DNA from: Kitasatospora phosalacinea
Lineage (GTDB): Bacteria; Actinomycetota; Actinomycetes; Streptomycetales; Streptomycetaceae
Assembly: GCF_000717185.1 (NCBI RefSeq)
Contig: NZ_JNYE01000065.1
Coordinates: forward strand, 1 to 44,808
Length of the DNA: 44,808 nt
Reading direction: 5' to 3'
The notes beneath the pieces were generated by a model. That model searched no databases. It saw only the letters and a program-made list of their open reading frames with translations, and was not told the DNA's origin. The position numbers were made by a program, and so were the translations under genes. The stretch's first letter is position 1. Each line of letters begins with the position of its first letter. Shown here one piece after another: positions 23,909 to 31,106 of the stretch.

Positions 23909-24922
23909 ATGGTGCGGGCGGACGGCCCGGCGGTACTGGCGCAGGAGCCCGAGCGGCCCGAGCGGCCCGAGAGCGGGCGGGAGAGGCTGCGGCGCTGGTT
24001 CGACTGGCGGCGCGGGTGGCCGCTCACCGCGCTCGGCCTGCTGGTCACCGGGCTTCTGGTGCTGCACGCCCAGGTGCCCAACGCGATCGGCAACCTGGGC
24101 AGCCTGCTGGAGACCTTCCTGCCCTGGCTCGGGCTGGCCGTCCCGGTGCTGCTGGCGCTCGCGCTGTGGCGCCGCGCCGGGGTCGCGGTGGTCGCGGCGC
24201 TGCTGCCCGGCGCGGTCTGGCTGAACCTGTTCGGCGCCCTGCTGGTCGACAAGAGCAGCGGGCCCGGCGACTTCACCGTCCTCACCCACAACGTGGCCGC
24301 CGCCAACGACGACCCGCAGGGCACCATCCGGATGCTCACCGGCTCCGGCGCCGAGATCGTCGCACTGGAGGAACTCTCCGCCTCCGCCGCCCCCGTGTAC
24401 GCCGAAGGACTGGCCGGGGCCTTCCCGTACCACGTGGTGGAGGGCACCGTCGGGCTGTGGTCCAGCTACCCGATCGACGGCGTGGCCGTGGTCGACATCA
24501 AGATGGGCTGGACCAGGGCCTTCCGCGCCCAGGTCACCACCCCGAAGGGCCCGCTCGCCGTGTACGTCGCCCACCTGCCCTCGGTGCGGGTCAAGTTCGA
24601 CAGCGGCTTCACCGCCGGGCGGCGCGACGTCAGCGCGCAGGCCCTCGGCGACGCGATCGAGCACGAGCCGCTGCGCAAGGTGCTGCTGCTCGGCGACCTC
24701 AACGGCACCATGAACGACCGCAGCCTGGCCCCCGTCACCTCGCAGATGCGCTCCGCCCAGGGTGCGGCGGGCGACGGCTTCGGCTTCTCCTGGCCCGCCT
24801 CCTTCCCGCTGGCCCGGATCGACCAGGTCCTCAGCAAGGGCGGCCTGGTCCCCACCGACTCCCGCACCCTCCCGGCGGACGCCAGCGACCACCTCGCGGT
24901 GGTCGCCGACTACCGCTACTGA
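23909..24922 (+). CDS. VanJ-like membrane endonuclease/exonuclease/phosphatase-family protein
   Basis: This 337-residue protein has a Pro/Glu/Arg-rich cytoplasmic N-terminus (with a PERPERPE repeat), about three hydrophobic helices (residues ~45-115), and an EEP catalytic domain outside the membrane (~120-337). EEP motifs are THNVAAANDDP, the metal-binding ALEELS, VAHLPSV, the core GDLNGTMND and the final SDHLAVVADYRY. This architecture matches streptomycete VanJ, linked to teicoplanin resistance, and related proteins that may hydrolyse lipid-linked phosphates. Resistance here is only an inference. AAGGAG precedes the ATG. It is convergent with the methyltransferase. Confidence 0.85.
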   Translation: MVRADGPAVLAQEPERPERPESGRERLRRWFDWRRGWPLTALGLLVTGLLVLHAQVPNAIGNLGSLLETFLPWLGLAVPVLLALALWRRAGVAVVAALLPGAVWLNLFGALLVDKSSGPGDFTVLTHNVAAANDDPQGTIRMLTGSGAEIVALEELSASAAPVYAEGLAGAFPYHVVEGTVGLWSSYPIDGVAVVDIKMGWTRAFRAQVTTPKGPLAVYVAHLPSVRVKFDSGFTAGRRDVSAQALGDAIEHEPLRKVLLLGDLNGTMNDRSLAPVTSQMRSAQGAAGDGFGFSWPASFPLARIDQVLSKGGLVPTDSRTLPADASDHLAVVADYRY

Positions 24923-24928
24923 CCGTTC

Positions 24929-24973
24929 GGCCACCGGCTTCTCGGCCACCGGTTTCTTGGTCACCGGCTTCTC
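24929..24973. repeat. Three 15-bp tandem repeats at the prmC-like 3' end
   Basis: Units of GGCCACCGGCTTCTC, with two or fewer mismatches, occupy 24929-24943, 24944-24958 and 24959-24973. They span the convergent intergenic gap and encode the last codons of the methyltransferase. Confidence 0.8.
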
Positions 24974-25794
24974 GGCTGCCGACCCTTCCGGGCGATCACC
25001 ACGGTGGCGTCCCGCTCCCCGTCCCGCTCGGTGCGGGTGACGAGCCCCCGGGCGGCCAGCAGCGCGGCCGTCGCCGGGGCCTGCCGCCCGCTGGTCTCGA
25101 TCAGCAGGCGGCCGCCGGGCGCCAGCCAGTGCGGGGCGGCCGCCGCGACCCGGCGCTGCACGGCCAGGCCGTCGGCGCCGCCGTCCAGCGCCGCCGCGGG
25201 CTCGTGGTCACGCGCCTCCGGCGGCAGCAGCGGGATCTCACCGGTCGGCACGTACGGGGCGTTGACCAGCAGCAGGTCGACCCGGCCGCGCAGGTCGCGC
25301 GGCAGCGGGGCGTCCAGGTCGCCCAGGTGCACCCGCCCGCGGTACGGGGCCAGGTTGCGGCGGGCGCACTCCACCGCGACCGGGTCGACGTCCGCGGCGT
25401 GCAACTCGACGCCCGGGCCGAGCCGGGCGGCCAGCGCGGCGCCGATCGCACCGGAGCCGCAGCAGAGGTCGAGCAGCACCGGGCCGGGGCCGCCCGGGCC
25501 GGGGCCGCCCAGGTCGGTGGGCGGGTCGGCGGCCATGGCGGTGGCCAGGTCGACCAGGAACTCGCTGCGCCGCCGCGGCACGAACACCCCCGGGGCGAGG
25601 GCGATGCGCAGGCCGGCGAACTCGGCGAAGCCCACCACCTGCTCCAACGGATGCCCGGCGCACCGGAGTTCGACCATCGCATCGAGCCGGGCGGGGTCGG
25701 TGGCGGCGGCCAGCAGCAGCCGGGCCTCGTCCTCGGCGAAGACGCACCCGGCCGCACGCAGCCGGTCGGTGACGAGGGTGTGGGGGAGCGACAC
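24961..25794 (-). CDS. PrmC/HemK-related N5-glutamine methyltransferase
   Basis: This 277-residue cytoplasmic SAM-dependent methyltransferase has an N-terminal helical domain (~1-75) and a Rossmann domain with motif I VLLDLCCGSGAIGAALAARL and motif IV VNAPYVPTGEI. The canonical NPPY of PrmC is NAPY here, as in a related family of putative protein-glutamine methyltransferases whose substrate is not the classic release factor. FVPRRRSEFLVDLA follows the family pattern. The GTG start at 25794 follows GAGAGG and was preferred over a longer low-complexity frame. Substrate is uncertain. Confidence 0.86.
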   Translation of the reverse strand: MSLPHTLVTDRLRAAGCVFAEDEARLLLAAATDPARLDAMVELRCAGHPLEQVVGFAEFAGLRIALAPGVFVPRRRSEFLVDLATAMAADPPTDLGGPGPGGPGPVLLDLCCGSGAIGAALAARLGPGVELHAADVDPVAVECARRNLAPYRGRVHLGDLDAPLPRDLRGRVDLLLVNAPYVPTGEIPLLPPEARDHEPAAALDGGADGLAVQRRVAAAAPHWLAPGGRLLIETSGRQAPATAALLAARGLVTRTERDGERDATVVIARKGRQPRSR

Positions 25795-25835
25795 GGGAAC
25801 CTCTCGAAGAGCCTGGCGGGCTCCCCGTCCGGTCA

Positions 25836-25880
25836 GGCCGCGACCCGGCGGCGGGGGAGCACCTCGACGACCTGCACGGT
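25836..25880 (-). CDS. Possible 14-residue leader peptide before prmC-like gene
   Basis: On the minus strand, GTG follows GGGAGAG and opens a 14-codon frame (VQVVEVLPRRRVAA) that stops about 40 bp before the GTG of the methyltransferase gene. It contains three consecutive arginines. It could be a leader peptide that couples or attenuates translation, but nothing beyond the ribosome site supports it. Confidence 0.2.
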
Positions 25881-26050
25881 GATCTCTCCCACCTCCTCGG
25901 TTCCTCACTCCGGGCACGCCGGACGTATCACGGGCGCGCGCTGCGGCGCTCACCCTAACCCGCCGCGCCCCCGCTGTCAGCCGCTCACCAACCGGCCCTG
26001 CGGGGCCCTGCGGGGCCCTGCGGGGGCGTGGCGGGGGCGTGGCGGGCGGC

Positions 26051-26370
26051 TCGGCCGTGCAGCGGGGTGCTCGCCGGAGCCGTCGGTCGCTCGGCCGCGC
26101 TGTCGGTTGCTCACCGGCGCTGCGAGTTGCGCACCTGCCCCGCCAACTGCTCGGCCGTGCTGCTGATCGCTCGCCCGTGCTGCGAACTGCTCGCCCGCTG
26201 CGCCAACCGCTCGATCGCGCTGCTGATCGCTCGCCCGTGCTGCTGACTGCTCGGTCGCGCTGCTGATCGCTCAGCCGCGCTGCGAACTGCTCGCCCGCCC
26301 CGCCGACTGCTCGGCCGTGCTGTCGACCGCTCGCTCGCGCTGCGGACCGCTCAGCCGCGCTGCTGGCGGC
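26051..26370. repeat. 20-bp tandem array, 16 degenerate units without indels
   Basis: Sixteen consecutive 20-bp units start at 26051, 26071 and so on to 26351. The consensus is TCGSCCGYGC followed by TGCTGAYYGC. Units vary by substitutions only; no insertion or deletion breaks the register over 320 bp. There are no unique spacers and the unit is not a multiple of three, so it is neither CRISPR nor a protein repeat. Confidence 0.9.
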
Positions 26371-26397
26371 CGTCCCCGCCCGCCCGCCGGTGGGTCC

Positions 26398-28143
26398 TCA
26401 GCCCTGGCGCCAGCGGTTGGTGATGGGCAGGCGGCGGTCGCGGCCGAAGTTCTTCGGCGAGACCTTCGGGCCCGGCGGGTACTGCCGCCGCTTGTACTCG
26501 GCAGTGTCCACCAGCCGCACCACCCGGTCCACCACTTCGGCCGGGAACCCGGCGGCGACGATCGCGTCCCGTCCCTCGTCGCCCTCCACGTACCTGGTCA
26601 GGACGGCGTCCAGCAGGTCGTAGTCGGGGAGCGAGTCGGTGTCCTTCTGGTCCGGCCGCAGCTCCGCGGACGGCGGCTTGGAGATGGTGTTCTCCGGGAT
26701 CGGCGGCACCTCGCCGCGCGCCTCGGCCGCCGCGTTGCGCCAGCGCGCCAGCTTGAAGATCAGCGACTTGTAGACGTCTTTGATCGGCCCGTACGCGCCC
26801 ACCGAGTCGCCGTACAGCGTCGAGTAGCCGACCGCCAGCTCGCTCTTGTTGCCCGGGGCGAGGACGAGTTGCCCCTCCTGGTTGGAGATCGCCATCAGCA
26901 GCGTGCCGCGCAGCCGGGACTGCAGGTTCTCCTCGGCCAGGCCGGTCAGTTCGGCGGCGCCCATGTACGCGTCGAACATCGGGGCGATCGACACCGTGCG
27001 GAAGTGCAGGCCGGTGCGGCGGGCCAGCTCGGCCGCGTCGTCCCGGGAGTGCTGCGAGGAGTAGCGCGAGGGCATCGAGACGCCGTACACGTTCTCCGCG
27101 CCGATCGCGTCCACCGCGATCGCCGCGACCAGCGCCGAGTCGATGCCGCCGGACAGGCCGATCAGCACCGAGCGCGCGCCGTTCTTGCGGACGTACGCCC
27201 GGGTGCCCTCGACCAGCGCCGCGTACACCTCGGCCTCGTCGTCCAGCCGTTCGCTGACCTGCGGTTCGATCGGCTGCGCGGGCCGTTCCTTCGGCGCGCC
27301 GCCCAGGTCGACCCTGGTCAGCTTGAGGCCGTCGGCGAGCACGGTGCCGTCCGGGAGGCCGTCCTCGTTCGCGGCCGGCAGGTCCAGGTCGACGACCAGC
27401 AGGGCCTCCGCGAACTGCGGTCCGCGGGCCAGCAGCTCGCCGTCCTCGGTGACGATCAGGGTCTCGCCGTCGAAGACCAGCTCGTCCTGGGCGCCCACCA
27501 TGTTCAGGTACACCAGCGGGCAGCCCGCCTCGGCGGCCCGGCGCTTCACCAGCTCCAGCCGGACGTCGTCCTTGTCGCGCTCGTACGGCGAACCGTTCAG
27601 CGACAGCAGCAGGCCCGCACCAGCCTGGCCGGTGGCCGCGACCCGGCCGCCCTCCTGCCAGATGTCCTCGCAGATCGCCAGCGCCACGTCCACGCCGTGC
27701 AGCCGCAGCACCGTCAGCTGGTCGCCCGGCACGAAGTACCGGTACTCGTCGAACACGCCGTAGTTCGGCAGGAAGTGCTTGGCGAACCTGGTCACCACCT
27801 CGCCGCCGCGCAGCACCGCCGCGCAGTTCTGCGGCCTGCCCGCGTACCGGCTGCCCGGCTCGCCGCGGCCCAGGTAGCCCACCACCACCGGGACGTCGCC
27901 CAGGCCCTCGGCCTGCAGCTTCGCCGCCAGGTCGACGAGCGCGGCGCGGGAGCCCTCCACGAACGAGCCGCGGAAGGCCAGGTCCTCCACCGGGTACCCG
28001 GTCAGCACCATCTCCGGGAAGGCGATCAGGTCGACGCCGGACTCGGCGGCCCGCTTCGACCAGCGCAGCACCTCCTCGCTGTTGCGGGCGAGGTCACCGA
28101 CCCAGGGGTCGATCTGGCACAGGGCGAGACGCAGATTCGGCAT
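26398..28143 (-). CDS. nadE: Glutamine-dependent NAD+ synthase
   Basis: This 581-residue cytoplasmic enzyme makes NAD+ from deamido-NAD+, ATP and glutamine. The N-terminal nitrilase-like glutaminase has the triad E44 (AFPEMVLTGYP), K122 (FAKHFLPNYG) and C158 (ALAICEDIWQ). The C-terminal ATP-pyrophosphatase synthase domain has SGGIDS at 331-336 and the substrate-contact segment LAVGYSTLYGDSVGAY. Length fits the two-domain form found in actinobacteria. It is divergent from the glutamine-synthetase homologue. A good promoter sits directly at the ATG (see 28151-28180), suggesting a leaderless mRNA. Confidence 0.96.
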   Translation of the reverse strand: MPNLRLALCQIDPWVGDLARNSEEVLRWSKRAAESGVDLIAFPEMVLTGYPVEDLAFRGSFVEGSRAALVDLAAKLQAEGLGDVPVVVGYLGRGEPGSRYAGRPQNCAAVLRGGEVVTRFAKHFLPNYGVFDEYRYFVPGDQLTVLRLHGVDVALAICEDIWQEGGRVAATGQAGAGLLLSLNGSPYERDKDDVRLELVKRRAAEAGCPLVYLNMVGAQDELVFDGETLIVTEDGELLARGPQFAEALLVVDLDLPAANEDGLPDGTVLADGLKLTRVDLGGAPKERPAQPIEPQVSERLDDEAEVYAALVEGTRAYVRKNGARSVLIGLSGGIDSALVAAIAVDAIGAENVYGVSMPSRYSSQHSRDDAAELARRTGLHFRTVSIAPMFDAYMGAAELTGLAEENLQSRLRGTLLMAISNQEGQLVLAPGNKSELAVGYSTLYGDSVGAYGPIKDVYKSLIFKLARWRNAAAEARGEVPPIPENTISKPPSAELRPDQKDTDSLPDYDLLDAVLTRYVEGDEGRDAIVAAGFPAEVVDRVVRLVDTAEYKRRQYPPGPKVSPKNFGRDRRLPITNRWRQG

Positions 28144-28150
28144 GCCCCCG

Positions 28151-28180
28151 AGTGTAATCGTCTAACTGACGTTATGTCGC
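28151..28180 (-). promoter_or_regulatory. Probable leaderless nadE promoter
   Basis: On the minus strand GCGACA (28180-28175) and TACACT (28156-28151) are 18 bp apart, close to -35/-10 consensus. TACACT ends seven bases before the ATG, so transcription would start at or next to the start codon. Confidence 0.5.
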
Positions 28181-28349
28181 GGGGGTACCCCCGACGGCAG
28201 GTCGGACGCCCGGCGGACGCCCGCCTCCCCTCCCGTCGTCCCGCCCCGGAACCGCCAGGGATCGGCAACGGGGCGAAGATCCGCCATGATGGGTGGCGAC
28301 GCGGTCAGGGCGAGGTCTTCGCCGGGCCGGGCCGGCCGGTGCGGGCGGC

Positions 28350-28365
28350 GTAACACGGGCGTAAA
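28350..28365 (+). promoter_or_regulatory. GlnR-like half-site pair before glnA2-type gene
   Basis: GTAAC, six bases, GTAAA is close to the streptomycete GlnR pattern GTNAC-N6-GAAAC. It lies only 23 bp before the ATG, so if bound it would block rather than activate. Prediction only. Confidence 0.3.
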
Positions 28366-28387
28366 GAGCAGAGGTGAGACTGTCCCC

Positions 28388-29749
28388 ATGGGCAAGCAGC
28401 AGGAGTTCGTGCTTCGCACGCTCGAGGAGCGTGACATCCGGTTCGTCCGGCTGTGGTTCACCGACGTGCTCGGGTTCCTCAAGTCCGTGGCGGTGGCCCC
28501 GGCGGAACTGGAGCAGGCGTTCGAGGAGGGCATCGGCTTCGACGGCTCGGCGATCGAGGGGTTCGCCCGGGTCTACGAGTCCGACATGATCGCCAAGCCG
28601 GACCCGACCACCTTCCAGATACTGCCGTGGCGCTCCGAGAACCCCGGTACCGCCCGGATGTTCTGCGACATCCTGATGCCCGACGGCTCCCCCTCCTACG
28701 CCGACCCGCGCTACGTCCTCAAGCGCACCCTGGAGAAGGCCTCCAACCTCGGCTTCACCTTCTACACCCACCCCGAGATCGAGTTCTTCCTCCTCAAGGA
28801 CCTCCCCGGCGACGGCACCCCGCCCACCCCGGCGGACCAGTCCGGCTACTTCGACCACACCCCGCGCGGCATCGGCCACGACTTCCGCCGCCAGGCCATC
28901 ACGATGCTCGAATCCATGGGCATCTCGGTCGAGTTCAGCCACCACGAGGGCGCCCCCGGCCAGCAGGAGATCGACCTCCGCTACGCCGACGCGCTCTCCA
29001 CCGCCGACAACATCATGACCTTCCGCCTGGTCATGAAGGAGGTCGCCCTCGAACAGGGCGTCCACGCCTCCTTCATGCCCAAGCCGTTCTCCCACTTCCC
29101 CGGCTCCGGCATGCACACCCACGTGTCGCTGTTCGAGGGCGACCGCAACGCCTTCCACGAGTCCGGCGCCGAGTACCAGCTCTCCAAGGTCGGCCGCTCC
29201 TTCATCGCCGGCCTCCTCAAGTACGCCGCCGAGACCGCCGCCGTCACCAACCAGTGGGTCAACTCCTACAAGCGCATCTGGGGCGGCTCCCAGCGCACCG
29301 CGGGCGCGGGCGGCGAAGCCCCCTCCTACATCTGCTGGGGCCACAACAACCGCTCCGCCCTCATCCGCGTCCCCATGTACAAGCCCGGCAAGCAGGGCTC
29401 CACCCGCATCGAGGTCCGCTCCCTCGACACCGGCTGCAACCCCTACCTCGCCTACGCCGTCACCCTCGCCGCGGGCCTCAAGGGCATCGAGGACAACCTC
29501 GAACTCCCCCCGGGCGCCGACGACGACGTCTGGGCCCTCACCGACGCCGAACGCCGCGCCCTCGGCATCCAGCCCATGCCGCAGAACCTCGGCGAGGCCA
29601 TCGACCTCATGCAGCGCAGCGAACTCGTCGCCGAGACCCTGGGCGAGCACGTCTTCGACTTCTTCCTGCGCAACAAGCGCCAGGAGTGGGAGGAGTACCG
29701 CTCGGAGGTCACGCCGTTCGAGCTGCGCAAGGTGCTCCAGGTGCTGTAA
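28388..29749 (+). CDS. glnA2: GlnA2-type type I glutamine-synthetase homologue
   Basis: This 453-residue cytoplasmic enzyme has GS-I motifs: FDGSAIEGFARVYESDM, THPEIEFFLL, the MHTHVSLF segment, NSYKRIWGG and RIEVRSLDTGCNPYLAYAV. At the loop that carries the adenylylated tyrosine in classic GlnA (DLYDLPPEE), this protein has D-V-W382-A-L-T, so GlnE cannot modify it. This fits the actinobacterial GlnA2 group, reported in S. coelicolor to act as a gamma-glutamylpolyamine synthetase rather than assimilating ammonia. Genuine glutamine synthetase activity is therefore uncertain. It is divergent from nadE and followed by a strong terminator. Confidence 0.88.
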   Translation: MGKQQEFVLRTLEERDIRFVRLWFTDVLGFLKSVAVAPAELEQAFEEGIGFDGSAIEGFARVYESDMIAKPDPTTFQILPWRSENPGTARMFCDILMPDGSPSYADPRYVLKRTLEKASNLGFTFYTHPEIEFFLLKDLPGDGTPPTPADQSGYFDHTPRGIGHDFRRQAITMLESMGISVEFSHHEGAPGQQEIDLRYADALSTADNIMTFRLVMKEVALEQGVHASFMPKPFSHFPGSGMHTHVSLFEGDRNAFHESGAEYQLSKVGRSFIAGLLKYAAETAAVTNQWVNSYKRIWGGSQRTAGAGGEAPSYICWGHNNRSALIRVPMYKPGKQGSTRIEVRSLDTGCNPYLAYAVTLAAGLKGIEDNLELPPGADDDVWALTDAERRALGIQPMPQNLGEAIDLMQRSELVAETLGEHVFDFFLRNKRQEWEEYRSEVTPFELRKVLQVL

Positions 29750-29768
29750 GAGTGGTGACGGCCCGTCA

Positions 29769-29804
29769 GGCCCCGGTCCGAGCCCGTGCGCTCGGGCCGG
29801 GGCC
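29769..29804 (+). terminator. Hairpin terminator after glnA2-type gene
   Basis: The arms 29769-29783 and 29790-29804 pair over 15 bp with one G-U pair and a 6-nt loop, 20 bp after the stop. A short T run follows at 29811-29813. Confidence 0.85.
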
Positions 29805-29886
29805 CGGTCGTTTCCGGGGCGGGCCGTGTACGGGGGTGGGGCGGGGGAAGTAGGACCCCGTCGATCGTCACGGGCCGGGAGGGCAG

Positions 29887-30309
29887 ATGGAGTTGCGGCT
29901 GCGGTACGCGCCGGAGGCGGTGAACGCCGGGAGGTTCGCGGCGGACATCGTGGTGTCGGCGGCGCGGGTGAGCGGGGTGGAGCTGGACTACTCGGTGGCG
30001 AGCCTGGCGGTGGTCGACGGGATCATCGAGGAGTTCCGGAGCAGCGGGATCGTCAGCGGGCAGATCGGCGAGACGCTGTTCGGTTTCGGCTGTTACGTCG
30101 GCGAGGTGATGGTCCGCCGGGGCGGTGCGGCCTGGCGGGCGGTGGGTGGCGAGGAGGCGGCGGCGTTCGGGTTCCCGCTGGTGGTGGACCTGCCGAGCGG
30201 GCAGGTGGGCAACCCGATCGGGAAGGTGTTCCGGCGGCTGGACAACGGGCCCCAGGACAGCCTGCCGTACTTCTACACGGTGTTCGCGGAGCCCTGGCGC
30301 CGGGTGTAG
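29887..30309 (+). CDS. Conserved hypothetical protein, 140 aa
   Basis: This 140-residue soluble protein was not assigned. It has an N-terminal helical part with YSVASLAVVDGIIEEFRSSG and a beta-rich C-terminal half (GFGCYVGEVMVRRGGAAWRA, VVDLPSGQVGNPIGKVFRRL, PYFYTVF). The pattern of a helix followed by a GEVMVRRGGA-W strand resembles small DUF proteins found scattered in streptomycetes. GGGAGG precedes the ATG. It has no close operon partner. Function unknown. Confidence 0.7.
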   Translation: MELRLRYAPEAVNAGRFAADIVVSAARVSGVELDYSVASLAVVDGIIEEFRSSGIVSGQIGETLFGFGCYVGEVMVRRGGAAWRAVGGEEAAAFGFPLVVDLPSGQVGNPIGKVFRRLDNGPQDSLPYFYTVFAEPWRRV

Positions 30310-30438
30310 TCGCCTCTGCTGCTCTGGGATGCGGAGCCCAGCTTCCCGGTGCGGACCGGATGGCGTAATCCGTGGGGCGGAGGCGATGGCGCTCCGGGAT
30401 GCTCGACGCACTGGTCGGCGCGGCGGATCGGGGTGCGG

Positions 30439-31071
30439 ATGGCTTCCGGGGACGACCCAAACTTCTTCGGGAACGTGTTTGCTTCTGTTGTCACTGCGAC
30501 AGTGGCATCGGTGTTGGGGGCCCTGGGACTCTCATTGCGGGAGTGGCGCGCCCGCCGGAACACCGAGCTGAGGCGCCGCCGGGAACTGGATGACGCCCGC
30601 GCTCGACTCGACTACCTGGCCCAGTGGTTCACGACCTATGCGGCAGTCGCGCCGGGCCTGGACGTCGAGTCGATGCGACGCTGGGCAACGGCTTACCTGG
30701 ACGTGGAGTTGGCAGTGCTGCGGGACGCGGTCCCCGAGGAACGGCGTACCGAGCAGATGTCGTTCCGGGGGCGAATCAGGGTGCTATTGCTCCTTTACCC
30801 CCTGCACTCGGTGGCTGGATGGGTGCTGCGGGTGGTCTTCTACCTGGTTTTGGTGACTGTCTGCGGGGTGCTTCCCAAGATTCTGTCGGATCCGCGCACC
30901 GGCTGGGGAGACCGGATCGGAGCGTCGTTGCTGTTGCTCGTCATTGGCTTCGGAACACTGGCCGGCTTGTGGGCCCTCACCGCGCGGTTGTCCCCGCGCA
31001 GCACCGAGTTGCAGGCGTTCCGTTCGGCTCGGCGGAACGGGGGGAGCGCGCCTACCAGGGACGGGGGGTGA
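30439..31071 (+). CDS. Hypothetical membrane protein of lower GC content
   Basis: This 210-residue protein begins MASGDDPNFFGNVFASVVTA and has an N-terminal hydrophobic helix (~10-30), a charged coiled region (~35-75, WRARRNTELRRRRELDDARA), and two further hydrophobic helices (~130-150 and ~165-190). It is not recognised. Its codons use A/T in the third position far more than any neighbour (CTA, TTG, GTT, TCT, ACA), suggesting recent horizontal gain. The start is uncertain; an upstream GTG at 30349 would add 30 residues without hydrophobic or conserved features. No ribosome site is clear. Confidence 0.6.
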   Translation: MASGDDPNFFGNVFASVVTATVASVLGALGLSLREWRARRNTELRRRRELDDARARLDYLAQWFTTYAAVAPGLDVESMRRWATAYLDVELAVLRDAVPEERRTEQMSFRGRIRVLLLLYPLHSVAGWVLRVVFYLVLVTVCGVLPKILSDPRTGWGDRIGASLLLLVIGFGTLAGLWALTARLSPRSTELQAFRSARRNGGSAPTRDGG

Positions 31072-31106
31072 GGGGGCGGCTGTCCAGGCCATCACGTGTG
31101 CTGCGG

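Larger units (their letters stand above)
25795..26397. other. 603-bp non-coding region with stacked tandem repeats
   Basis: This gap between the 5' end of the PrmC-like gene and the 3' end of nadE has no supported gene except a possible 14-codon leader peptide. Three perfect GGCCCTGCGG decamers (25994-26023) and two GGGGGCGTGGC 11-mers (26022-26043) lead directly into a long 20-bp array (26051-26370). Confidence 0.8.

Noticed and set aside
26028..26266. Short plus-strand frames over the 20-bp array with repeating ARPCC-type peptides
   Set aside because: The frame repeats only because three 20-bp units make 60 bp; there is no ribosome binding site and the composition is dominated by the array.
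26051..26370. CRISPR array
   Set aside because: Units are directly adjacent without unique spacers, vary from copy to copy, and no cas gene is present.
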